Source of the DNA: Elgaria multicarinata webbii
Lineage: Eukaryota; Chordata; Lepidosauria; Squamata; Anguidae
Assembly (NCBI RefSeq): GCF_023053635.1
Contig: NC_086172.1
Span: 16,955,501-17,019,500, forward strand
DNA length: 64,000 nt
Reading direction: 5' to 3'
In this document: piece by piece, positions 44,434 through 54,403 of the stretch
Position numbering within the stretch: the first letter of the stretch is position 1
How the letters are laid out: every line of letters begins with the position of its first letter
Notes under the pieces: generated by a model
Told to the model about the DNA's origin: nothing
Database searches by the model: none
Seen by the model: the letters and a program-made list of their open reading frames with translations, nothing else
Position numbers and translations under genes: made by a program

Positions 44434-45308
44434 TAGGGACTCATCTACACCAAGCAGGATATTGCACTATGAAAGCACTATGAAAGCAGTATATAAAAGG
44501 CAGAAGCCACACAACTGCTTTATAGCGGTATTGAAGTACATTGACAACTGTTGGGGCCCATTGACACATACCCTATATCGCTTTCATACCACTTCCATAG
44601 TGTTATATCCTGCTTGGTGTGGAAGTGTCATGGGCCCCAACAGTTGTCAGTGCACTTCAGTACCACTATAAAGCAGTAGCATAGATCCTGTAGTGCACTT
44701 TAATACCACTATAAAGCAGTCGTGTGGCTCCTGCCTTTTATATACTGCCCTGGTTAGGCCTCATCTAGAGTATTGCATCCAGTTCTGGGCTCCACAATTC
44801 AAGAAGGCCGCAGACAAGGTGGAGCGTGTTCAGAGGAGGGCAACCAGGATGATCAGGGGTATGGAAACAAAGCCCTATGAAGAGAGAATGAAAGAACTGG
44901 GCATGTTTAGTCTGGAGAAGAGAAGATTGAGGGGAGACATGATAGCACTCTTCAAATACTTAAAAGGTTGTCACACAGAGGAGGGCCAGGATCTCTTCTC
45001 GATCCTCCCAGAGTGCAGGACACAGAATAACGGGCTCAAGTTAAAGGAAGCCAGATTCCAGCTGGACATCAGGAAAAACTTCCTGATTGTTAGAGCAGTA
45101 CGACAATGGAATCAGTTACCTAGGGAGGTTGTGGGCTCTCCCACACTAGAGGCCTTCAAGAGGCAGCTGGACAAGCATCTGTCAGGGATGCTTTAAGGTG
45201 GATTCCTGCATTGAGCAAGGGGTTGGACTCGATGGCCTTGTAGGCCCCTTCCAACTCTGCTATTCTATGATTCATAGTGGAATATCCTGCTGGCGTAGAT
45301 GAGCCCTA
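44434..45308. mobile_element. Palindromic DNA transposon split by a CR1
   Basis: The outer element has TIRs TAGGGACTCATCTACACCAA and GTAGATGAGCCCTA with subterminal gcaggatattgcactatgaa mirrored by atagtggaatatcctgctgg. The left portion has internal inverted copies of ttgacaactgttggggccca / tgggccccaacagttgtcag and of actgctttatagcggtattg / taccactataaagcagt. Without the 0.5-kb CR1 it would be about 350 bp. Restoring the join gives tatactgc next to ttcatagtg, matching the mirrored left-arm word. No clear target duplication. Confidence 0.88.
44748..45270 (+). mobile_element. CR1 LINE 3' end, nested in a MITE
   Basis: Plus-strand CR1 starting at the codons for [19 protein letters not shown] and running open through [40 protein letters not shown] and [20 protein letters not shown] to HLSGML and a stop at 45194-45196. 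The 3' tail CTATTCTATGA ends at about 45270. About 150 codons of the RT C-terminus are uninterrupted, so the copy is young. RT core absent. Confidence 0.94.
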
Positions 45309-46748
45309 GATGTGCTGGTAGAGAAGAAAATGAGCTGTTCTCTGATTCTGATTTCTCTGTCAAGCAATCCTCCAGCAGCAAATTCAGGTCAGTAGGTTTA
45401 TGTGGTGGCACTTCATTCTCTCACGCTGCCTGCCTGCCTGCCTGCTGTGCTACTTTGAAAACGAGCTCGCTGAAATAAACAGGAATCCTTCCCAAGAGTA
45501 GAGCAGACAGGCATTGTCAAGTAATGATAGGGTGCTCATCCAAGTGCTCACCAAGGCAAAGCACAGCTGCTCTTTCGCAGAGTAGGTCTTGGCAGCTGAA
45601 AGAGCATCTCTGTGCAGTTAGCTCTGTTGTGGTAGAGGCACTGCTGATTAATGGAAGCTTTCCCTAGAACAAACACCTGACGCAGTATGTGCTTATGGTG
45701 AGATGGTCAAGTACTCAGGGTTCCTTTTTCTTTAAAGTTGCTGTTGAAAATGTTTGCGGGTTTACACCTTGCCGAGACTTGCTGATCTAATAATCATTGG
45801 AGTGTTGGACTAGGGAGATCTTGGTTCAAACCTTTGCTCAGGTATGGCTTTAGCTCTCAGTGAGACCTCGTCAGATGATGCTCTGAGTTGCTTGAAGGAG
45901 AGATGATATATAGATAAGATGTGTATTTTTTTAAAAAAGGCGTTGAAACGTGATAGTTTGGGGAAAGGACTTGAAATTGCTGCCTATTACTCTGAACCCA
46001 TCTGCGATAAGGAGACATTTGGTCATAACTGTAGTGAGGATGGGAAAGAAAGCAAGGAGGGCATCAAACTTTAACAAGCCCTGGCATTTAACCAGCAATT
46101 TTTAACTTGTTAAATCTTTCAGCTCTCGCAAACATTTTCATCAGGCATAATGGTAGGGAGAGCTCAGAAAAGCAAAATCAACTTTCACGTGGGCTTTTAA
46201 ATTTTATTCTGGCCTTTTACTACAGACAAAATAGCAAGTACAAGCAGATTTTTGCTAAAGGTGAGTGCTTCGTTCTGTACCCCATGTTGCAAAATTAGGG
46301 TCTCAGGGATAGTGCTTCTAGTAAACAAGGGGATATTTTGTAAATGTCTTGTAAACCTGTCTGATCCTTTAGGCTGGTGCATCAAGACAGATAGAAGAAA
46401 TTCCAAAAAGAAATATACCAAGAAAACCATCAGTGCTCTGTCTTGGAATTTAATTAAATGAATGAAGTACCCTAGACAATTGAAAATAAATACACTCACA
46501 TTCTCTAGTGAGTAGCAGGTTTTTGTGCTGAGCCTTTGGGTTACAGTCTCATATTTTGTGGTTGGTATTAATCTCAGAAGGTACAAGTTTTGCTAACTTT
46601 CATCTTTATCCAGTAATTAGCAAAGTGCTTATTTGAATGGCCAAATAAAATACCTTTTGTATAAGACTGAAATGCCGGTTGTTGTAAGAACTGATCTTTT
46701 CATCTTCTTATTTAACAGCCTATTCCATCTTTTTTGTCCTTGATTATG
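45309..46748. other. Unannotated stretch
   Basis: No gene or repeat recognised. The 129-codon minus-strand frame at 46197-46586 has no domain. Confidence 0.4.
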
Positions 46749-47345
46749 CATGTTTTTTTTATATAATTTTTTTTATTTTTCTACACTATATAAACATACA
46801 ACATTACAAGAATAATAATAATGAAACAAAAACATCAAAACTGCTACATACATATTGAATAAATGTTGAGTACTTATATGTTGAATAAGTATTACCTATA
46901 CATTATCATACTACAACATAATCATTCTTAACATACAAGTGCACCCCCCACCTCGGGATCTATTCCTGAATCCAAAATCTTATCGTTTCTTCCACTGGCG
47001 GTTTCCCACTTCCCTTAGTAAACACAAATATTAGGAACTGTTTCCAGATTCCTTCAAACTCATTTATTTTAGTTACGCCTTTTCTCCACTTAATATTACA
47101 TGTCAGTTTATCATTAATGGCTATATCCCATACTTCATTATACCATTCTTCAATCGAATATTCCCCTTGAATCTTCCAGTTCCTAGCTACCATCAATCGT
47201 GCTGCAACCAGCAAACTCGATATCAGCTCTATATTTTCTTTTCCACACTTTATATCTTCAAATAGTGACAGTAATGCAATCTTTGGTGTTTGTTCTATTT
47301 TCATTCCCACTATTTCTTCAATTTCTGAAAACACCATCTTCCATC
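46749..47345 (-). mobile_element. L1 LINE, 3' end
   Basis: A roughly 600-bp minus-strand L1 fragment with the ORF2 C-terminus and a 3' UTR rich in A and T, ending in an A-rich tail (seen as a T-rich run at 46752-46785). The reading frame at 46960-47337 gives about 125 residues: LLVAARLMVARNWKIQGEYS, IEEWYNEVWDIAINDKLTCN and then FEGIWKQFLIFV. This is the pattern of the squamate L1 ORF2 C-terminal segment (AAR-x(4)-WK, then EW, then DKLT). RT and endonuclease domains are missing. Confidence 0.8.
46960..47337 (-). pseudogene. L1 ORF2 C-terminal remnant
   Basis: 125-residue open frame from the extreme C-terminal region of an L1 ORF2 protein. The upstream RT lies outside the retained fragment. 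The initiating ATG is internal and not meaningful. No frameshift is seen in this piece, which suggests moderate age. Confidence 0.75.
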
Positions 47346-47839
47346 TTGATAATGCATGTTGCCTACCGAAGAGGTCTCTGAAACTAAAATTTACTTTTAC
47401 CTCACTTCAGCTGTGAACAGTTATCTTACTGGTTCTTTGACACCATGTTCGTGTGATCCACAAGGTCACTAACATCTTTACCTCAGAGGGGTTTTTTTCT
47501 GCACATGAAGTCCTCTGACAAGAATTCCATGTCTGTAACAAAGACAGTCGTATATGTACCATTCCACATCACTTATATTCAAATAGCAACAAGTTGGCAT
47601 GAAAATAGTTTTTGGCTGATGTTAATCAGATGCTAAAAGTTGGCAGATTCTAATGCTGCTAATTGACATTCTATTGGCATCATGGCTGTGGTGAGATACT
47701 GCTTAATGGCTCTGTTTCAGCTCTGTCTGATGTAGCTCTCCTTAGAGAAAACAGCAACGGGTCCTTATTTTTAGTGCAAGCTAAGCATTGGATGGATGTT
47801 AATAGGAGCCATGTTTTTAGGTTTCCAGAGGGCTGTCCA
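47346..47839. other. Unannotated stretch
   Basis: Nothing recognised. Confidence 0.4.
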
Positions 47840-47942
47840 TGTTGCAGCAAAAACAACAAAGAGGCTTGTGGCATCTGAAAGACAAACGGATTTATTCTGG
47901 CACAAATTTTCATAGACACTGTCCATGTCATTAGATGAATGA
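47840..47942. repeat. Interspersed repeat (aaagaggcttgtggc type)
   Basis: About 100 bp: caacaaagaggcttgtggca, aaagacaaacggatttattc, tggcacaaattttcatagac and gtcattagatgaatgaagtg. I recall very similar sequence as a frequent dispersed repeat in reptile and turtle genomes, but I cannot name its class. Confidence 0.6.
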
Positions 47943-48596
47943 AGTGTTTTAGATTTGTGGGTGTTCCTGTGACTATCTGTCAAAATGTTAATATGGCTGA
48001 GGATGACTGGAAAACACTGATTTTCTATAAGTTTGGAATCTATTCAGCACAGAATAGAATTAAAGAAAATTTATCATGTGTGCCTGCCCCTAAAACAACA
48101 GTGGATGAAAAGGAGCCAATTCTCTGCCCGAAAGCAAATGCCAGGTGAGGGTTTTGAGACAACCTGAGACATGCTTTGAGAAGAATAGTGCTCTTCTGTG
48201 AACTTCTTCACGTGAACAAAGATAACATGTTATTGAACTTTGAGGCCAGGGCTTGCCAGTCTCATAAGACCCTACCTGCGACAGAATTTCAGGTTTCCAT
48301 CAGTAAGTAGTTTCCATCATTCAAGCTTTCAGATTTGAACATCATGTATTTATTTGTGTCCCATCCTTCCTCCTAGGAGCTCAAGGAAACATACAGGGCT
48401 TGTCTATACACCGTACATTCTCCGTCATGGCTGCCCAGTTGCACTCTGTTGTTTATATGATGCAGCCGGCTCACAGCCCCATGAAGCTCTGCATTTTCGA
48501 TATGTCATTTTACTGTGACTTTTTACTTTGCTCCAATGTCACCACATTTACTTGTGCATGTGTCAGTGGTGGCTTCAGTTCAGATTTAGCGAGTGG
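47943..48596. other. Unannotated stretch
   Basis: No gene or repeat recognised. Confidence 0.4.
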
Positions 48597-49059
48597 GGCC
48601 ATGGCTAGACGAGGGCTTATCACGGGGATTGCCCCGGGATCATCACTGTGTGTCCAGATGACGCACAGGGGATCCCGGGGGCAGGGAGGGATGATCCCTC
48701 CATTTCCCCGGGATTTTTCCCTACCCATCTAGCCCGGTTTTTCCGCAGTCTCGGACCAATCCCAAGACTGCGCAACGTGTGGCTGGGCGTTGCAGTTTGT
48801 ACTGGCTCCTCGTGAGTAACTGCAAGGAGCTGGGAGCTGCGCATGGGCCACAGAGCTGCTCAGGAGCTCTGTGCCCATCAGGGGTGGGGTGGGGGAAGCG
48901 GGAGGAAATCCTTTTTTTTAAAAAAAACACGATTTGTGCATGTGTGCTCGTGCGCTCCGTCTCCTTTAAAAGAAAAAATGGCGGCCGCGATGTCGCATGC
49001 TGCGTGTAAACCGTAAATCATAAAATCGCCTCCCTCCAACCCCCTCATCTAGTGAGGCC
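48597..49059. mobile_element. GC-rich palindromic element (CTAGACGAGG type)
   Basis: About 463 bp with outer inverted ends GGCCATGGCTAGACGAGGG and CCCCTCATCTAGTGAGGCC. The left 140 bp contain the same core (gggatcatcactgtgtgtcc, gacgcacaggggatcccggg) as the short CTAGACC elements and an inner near-end catctagccc at 48727-48736. The right part is CpG-rich (agaaaaaatggcggccgcga). Frames on both strands are by-products of the palindrome. Non-coding. Confidence 0.7.
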
Positions 49060-49195
49060 TGGGCTTCGACATTTGTTGCCCATTACCGCTGTATGACAAC
49101 AGCACTGCAAATGTTCCCGGCTGGGATTGCCCACGCTTGCTCCTGCCATGTAACCCTTTCGATGCCACTTTGTAGCAACGATGCTGAGGGTTTTC

Positions 49196-49889
49196 CTAGA
49201 ATCATAGAATTTTTTTATTTAGCAGAGTTGGAAGGGGCCTACAAGGCCATCGAGTCCAACCCCCTGCTCAATGCAGGAATCCACCCTAAAGCATCCCTGA
49301 CAGATGGCTGTCCAGCTGCCTCTTGAAGGACTCTAGTGTGGGAGAACCCACAACCTCCCTAGGTAACTGATTCCATTGTTGTACTGCTCTAACAGACAGG
49401 AAGTTTTTCCTGATGTCCAACCAACTGGAATCTGGCTTCCTTTAACTTGAGCCCGTTATTCCGTGTCCTGCACCCTGGGAGGATCGAGAAGAGAGCCTGG
49501 CCCTCCTCTGTGTGGCAACCTTTTGAGTATTTGAAGAGTGCTATCGTGTCTCCCCTCAATCTTCTCTTCTCCAGGCTAAACATGCCCAGTTTTCATTCTC
49601 TCTTCATAGGGCTTTGTTTCCAGACCCCTGATCATCCTAGTTGCCCTCCTCTGAACCTGCTCCAGCTTGTCTGCGTCCTTCTTGAATTGTGGAGCCCAGA
49701 ACTGGACGCAATACTCTAGATGAGGCCTAACCAGGGCCGAATAGAGAGTAACCAGTACCTCATGTGATTTGGAAGCTATACTTCTATTAATGCAGCCCAA
49801 AATAGCATTTGCCTCTCTTGCAGCCATATCGCACTGTTGGCTCATATTCAGCTTGTGATCTACAACAGTTCCAAGATCCTTCTCATTTT
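49196..49889 (-). mobile_element. CR1 LINE, 3' end
   Basis: Minus-strand CR1, about 690 bp, extending farther 5' than most copies here. It includes [40 protein letters not shown] and [20 protein letters not shown]. The frame breaks near 49590 (a three-base-short KELGM segment region) before [22 protein letters not shown]-rich insertion (tttttttattta, 49208-49219) disturbs the ATTCTATGAT tail. RT catalytic core absent. Confidence 0.93.
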
Positions 49890-50568
49890 GGGGGAATCAT
49901 TAGGCAAGGTGGTACCATATAGATGCCCCCACAGTGTCGTGTCCCCCCTCCCACAATTTCTCCATAGATCAAGGGTGTTGAGCCTCTTTCAGCCTGAGGG
50001 CCAGTTGCATTTGGCCACAAGGCCTGAGATTTTGCACCCCTGCAATAGATAATTAAATTTAAAAAAAGGGCATGAGAGTCGCAAAAAGAGATTGCCATGT
50101 TATAAGCAGCCATTGTTCAGAATTGACAATAAGGGACTGTAACATTTGTTGTGGTGTCCTCTATATGCAAGTGTTACCTTCTTAGGCATTCAGATTTCTG
50201 TTGATACAAGAATGACATACAATTCAAAGTAGAAAAGGCAAAAATACTAACAGAACAAATAGCAAAAAAATATGTCATCCCATGGCTCTTATTTTAGGAA
50301 ATTAGATGCATCACTTAAGACCTTATAACTTCACACAGAATTTATATACAGGGTGCTTCAGACCACTGATTTCTTGTTTGTCTGTACAGCCAACAGAAAT
50401 GGTTGTGCAGTTGCAACCCAGGATATGTAAATGGACAAGGTTTCTATGCAGTTGGCAAATATTTCATGAGAGCAGTAATGCAAGGTGTGTTAGAGGCAGG
50501 TAAGACAAAATTTCCACTCCACCCAAGGGCTCAATTAAGACATAATCCCACAAAGCCATAGGGCCTTC
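49890..50568. other. Unannotated stretch with possible hAT fragment
   Basis: At 49973-50045 lies aagggtgttgagcctctttc followed by gcctgagggccagttgca, resembling a hAT left end known in amniotes, but no right end is seen. Nothing else recognised. Confidence 0.4.
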
Positions 50569-51293
50569 CTAGACGAGGCCTTAGCGCGCCTTCAGACCCG
50601 TTTTCGCTCCTGTGCGTCCACATGACGCACAGGGGAATCCGGCGGCAGACCGCGCTGAGGCCTGGTCTAACGCGCCATAAGCGAATTCACTTATGGCGTG
50701 CCTTTTCCCCAGCTCCGGCCTCAGGCCAGGGCTGGGGGAAGTGTAGTGACTTCTGAGGCTTTTTGCGGCTACTCGCTTACTCGCGAGTAGCCGCGAAAAG
50801 CCACGGACCTGGCACAGCGTTCATACGAGTGTTGTGCCCATCGGCCCGGGGGAGGGGAAGAGAGGGGAGGGGGAAGGATGGCAGGGTGGGTGGCAAGGGG
50901 GGGCAGGTGAGATCGCGCCGTGCGCCGCCGCCACCCGAGCAAGCAGGCGAGCGGCGCTTGCCCGGGCAATGCCGCCCCATGCCGGGCAAGCGCCGCTCGC
51001 CTGCTTGCTCGGGCGGCGGTGGCGCGTGGCGCGATCTCACCCGCCACCCCCTTGCCACCCCCCCCCTGCCATCCTTCCCCCCCCTGGTAAAAAAAACACA
51101 CAAAAAAGGACTTACCAGTCCGCCGTCTTCGGGCCGTACCCGGCCCCTTTAAAAAACCCAAAAAAATGGCGGACGCCGCAGGGATCCGACGTCCCTGCGC
51201 GTCCGACGTCTGGAACCCTGGGCGAGGCGCGCTAATGTTAGCGCGCCTCGGCCCCGCCTCCCTGCCGGGATAACCCAGCAGGTCTAGCAAAGC
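50569..51293. mobile_element. GC-rich palindromic element with CpG-dense core
   Basis: About 725 bp. Outer ends are GGCCTTCCTAGACGAGGCC and GGTCTAGCAAAGCCC, related to the CTAGACC TIRs. Inside are nested stems. One is ctttttgcggctactcgc / gcgagtagccgcgaaaag (50759-50800). The other is a long GC-rich stem from about 50859 to 51087 with gcgagcggcgcttgcccgg at 50947 mirrored by ccgggcaagcgccgctcgc at 50982. The ends repeat gcgcgcc/ggcgcgc motifs. A 255-codon minus frame and several others arise from this symmetry and are not supported as genes. Confidence 0.8.
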
Positions 51294-52236
51294 CCATAGT
51301 TGAAGGAGAACTGTGGTTTGGCATGATGTCCAAATTGTTGATACACCATGGTTTGTGATCACGCAACAAACCAGAAGTGAAAAGGCATGGTTTGAATGAT
51401 CTCTGAATGGATCATTGCTCTGCCTCCTTAAAGCCCTGCATAATAGAGGAGGGAGCTGAGATGACAAGAAACAAAGGCAACTGTAAACAATGGTTCCCCC
51501 ATACATCCAGATGTTCAAACAATAGTTAGGGTTCACAGCTATGTCTATTGCAGACCATGGTTTGGTGTGTATATATTGGAATTGAGCTGGTGTGCTAAGT
51601 GATGTTTCGAAGAAGGAATAATTAATGCATTCTTCCAGGATATCAAGCTTTCATTTTAGTATTTCTGTCTTACATTATCTGCAGACTACAGTTGGGGAAG
51701 GGTGAAGAAACAGCAAACTAGCAACAGATACCCTTTTACGTTTGTGTAGTTCCTATTCACCTCAGTGGCATGTTCAAACCGTTCAGGGAGATTTCAGATT
51801 GTAGCTTAAGCTTTCAGGCATGTGGCAAACAAAAACAGTAAAACTCATGGACACTTGATTTTATTGGACTCTTAAATCGTTGTAGGAATTTACAAGCACT
51901 CGTTGCATCGTAAATTATAGAAAACAAAATAGCAGGTGGCTAAAGCAGTGTGTTAAAATTATTCCTCTTGACATGATCAGCAAAACAACCCTCAAACTCG
52001 CCCCTGCCTGGCTACAAAGCAAAACGTGTTGTTATTTCAAAGAGATGTAATTTTAATGACAACTCTGTCATGTGGTTCTCTGCAAAACATTTGTAAGTGC
52101 CCCAGCATTAATTATAAGCGTAACGTCTTCCTCAGCTCTTCATTTATATTATGTGGGCAATAATTGCAAAGAACAAGCATCATTTATGCAACAGCCATTG
52201 CAGAGGTTTGGAAAGTCTATACGGCTGTGACCATGC

Positions 52237-52240
<4 letters not shown>
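51294..52240. other. Unannotated stretch
   Basis: Contains aaccatgg-like words near 51305-51400 (ctgtggtttggcatg, caccatggtttgtgatcacg, catggtttgaatgatc) reminiscent of the palindromic elements at 26071 and 58140. No clear boundaries. Confidence 0.4.

Positions 52241-52278
<38 letters not shown>
52241..52278. repeat. (GT)n microsatellite
   Basis: About 31 bp of pure GT, then degenerate. The surrounding aatttaaaacaacaaccagg (52296-52315) and cctggttgttgttttaaatt (52320-52339) form a short, perfect hairpin just downstream. Confidence 0.93.
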
Positions 52279-52280
<2 letters not shown>

Positions 52281-53118
52281 ACTTGTGTGGCATAAATTTA
52301 AAACAACAACCAGGAAGAGCCTGGTTGTTGTTTTAAATTTTCGCTCCTGAAAGTGTTTTTCCACTGTTGCACTCCAGTGAGGAATCAAAACCAAAATGAA
52401 ACAAAATCCTGCCAGTTCATCAGACTTTGAGTGAGAGGTGGGGTGGGGGAAGACTAATATTTAAACAGACGTCCCCAACCTAGTGCTCCCCCAGTTGTTT
52501 TGGACTACAACCCCCATTCTTCCTGATCATTGGCCGCGCCACCTGGGGCATTTGGAGCTCTGCCCCATCTGACAGGCAGAGTGACAGACAAGTTGTTGTT
52601 TAAGATTTCCCTTATTAGAGCCCTTTTCTGCGTTAGTAGAGACAGTCAGGGCACCTGAACTATATCCCTGAAGTTTGTGGGTTCCTGTCTCACTCGATCA
52701 CATTTGATAGCATCTTTCATGCCTCTCGAATAAGGATTGCAAATTCTCAGAGTGTGGGCTGATTCACACATACACGGATATTGCTTTATTTCTCTCCACT
52801 TGACTGCTAGATATTTGGCTTGTGATTATGTGAACTGGCTCAATTAAAATGCATTGCATTTAAAGCTGTATGAAATTTCAGACATTATATCCATGATGGC
52901 TCAGTCACCATTGCAAGCGATTACATAATGTTGCAGTTATCAAATGATGAATATGCATTTGAAAGGGCATTAGAAAAAAATGTTCGCAATGGCATAAAGA
53001 CATAAACATCATGGATTACTTAAAGAGGAAAGGTGGTTGTGGGGCAGTATTAGCCAACCACCATTTTGTAAATTTTGCCATCTACAGCACCTCACAGAAA
53101 AAAAAAACAGGTGAATGC
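52279..53118. other. Unannotated stretch with a MITE fragment
   Basis: At 52467-52560 lies cagacgtccccaacctagtg, then tggactacaacccccattct, probably a decayed hAT-like hairpin element of the 9574 type. Otherwise nothing is recognised. Confidence 0.45.
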
Positions 53119-53522
53119 TGACCTGCGGACATTCTGGGATGAAGTACATCATCTAGATCAGGGGTTCCCAATGTGGCATCTGCAGGGATCTCCAACAGGG
53201 CCTGCAAAGCTCTCCCCACTCCATGGCCCCTTCAAAAAACAAAAGATTTTTTTTAAAAAAAGAACAGACTTGATAAACGTTAAGGGCACCAGGTTCTCCT
53301 GCTCACTGAACAGCTGATCAGTGGCAGGTTCAGGAAAAGGAAGGAGAACCTGGTGCCCTTAACGTTTTTCAAGTCTGTTCTTTTTTTAAAAAAAACTTTT
53401 GTTTTTTGAAGGGGCCATGGAGTGGGGAGTGTTTTGCAGGCCCTGTTGGAGATCCCTGCAGATGCCACATTGGGAACCCCTGATCTAGATGATGTACTTC
53501 ATCCCAGAATGTCCGCAGGTCG
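53119..53522. repeat. 182-bp-arm inverted duplication (L2 flank plus hAT end)
   Basis: The left arm (53119-53300) and right arm (53342-53522) are reverse complements with few differences, around a 41-bp loop (53301-53341). Each arm consists of about 40 bp of L2 coding sequence (RTFWDEVHHLD) joined to the left end of a hAT-like element (CAGGGGTTCCCAATGTGGCA), so the junction itself was duplicated. The right arm continues for about 50 bp more into L2 sequence (HILVKVMERLVFNDL, minus strand), which the left arm lacks. Confidence 0.93.
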
Positions 53523-53570
53523 TTGAACACTAACCTCTCCATCACCTTGACCAGGATGTGCACAAATAGC
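53483..53570 (-). mobile_element. L2 fragment, inverted
   Basis: Minus-strand L2 RT piece encoding HILVKVMERLVFNDLRTFWD then EVHHLD, ending at the hAT terminus at 53482. It is the upstream neighbour of the DPFQSGFRSG segment that now lies in plus orientation at 54412, so one side of the insertion has been inverted or copied backwards. Confidence 0.85.
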
Positions 53571-54257
53571 TATAAGAGCAGTGGTTTGATGTAAAGATGG
53601 CTATTTGGAACAGAAGACCACCCAGTCTTCTTCCACCCACACAGACCTTTGCTCCCTCCGTCCCTACCCCTCTCTCTGTCTCTCCACGCCTAGCCATTTC
53701 TCTCCACCCTAACCACTTCCCTTGCTATTTCTCTTAGCCACCTTCTTTCTCTCACTTCTCTCCAGTATTTCTCTCCCCACCCCACCCCCCACCGCTTTAC
53801 CTCACTGTTTCCCCCCACTTCTAGCCTCTAGCTTTACTCTTTCTCTCCCCTTTATCCCTTTGGGCTTTTAATGTGCACTCATGGTGGTTCACTGACATTT
53901 TTTGCAGGTCCTTCACACAGCACCATCAAGCTCCCATGCTTTCTGGGACATTATAGCGGCTTTATTCTCAACAAAGAAAATGTGATAAGAATTTTTATCA
54001 CGCTTTGAAGCGCTGCAATGGCTGGTGAATTCCCAAAATTCTGCTATATGCAGCTATACCACATTGCCATCTAATGGCTGTATAATGAGACACATAGAAC
54101 TTGCCCAGAAAGAAAATCTCTGGGAGAAAAACACGTCCAGATCTTAATTCTGCAAGCAGAAGTGGTGGTAAGGGTGTGAGATTTTAGCCTTGTGCAAAGA
54201 ACCCCTTGGCTTGTTAGTTTTACTCCCTCACAGCCTCTTAGCCTCACTGTTTCTCTC

Positions 54258-54285
54258 ACCCCACCCCACCCCACCCCACCCCACC
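54258..54285. repeat. (CCCCA)n repeat
   Basis: Five to six CCCCA units. The minus-strand glycine/tryptophan-rich frame (GTWWGGVGWGGV) is an artefact of it. Confidence 0.9.
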
Positions 54286-54403
54286 AGGTCCCAGTGGCAG
54301 CCATTATGTGACTAGCCACATCCTCAATTGAAGACATTGTATGTTGGTGCCCACAACAGTTTCCGAATTCTGTTCATGGGTCCAAAAAGGTTGGGTACCC
54401 CTG

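Larger units (their letters stand above)
53159..54403. mobile_element. hAT-like element interrupting an L2
   Basis: Termini CAGGGGTTCCCAA and TTGGGTACCCCTG are inverted repeats. The 8 bp outside are atctagat (53151-53158) and atctagac (54404-54411), 7 of 8 identical. Both lie in L2 codons for LD just before PFQSGF, so removing the element restores the L2 order. The 1.2-kb interior includes the inverted duplicate (to 53522), a backward L2 piece, a pyrimidine-rich segment (53620-53850) and unassigned sequence. No transposase is recognised. Confidence 0.85.

Noticed and set aside
50769-51536. 255-codon minus-strand frame and several overlapping frames of 108-133 codons
   Set aside because: They lie on the GC-rich palindrome, where stop codons are rare on both strands. 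Arms translate to near-identical peptides (REGRGKDGRVGG-like, EQAGERRLPG) from opposite strands. No domain.
52149-52394. 81-codon minus-strand frame with HTHTHTHT run
   Set aside because: Product of the GT microsatellite.
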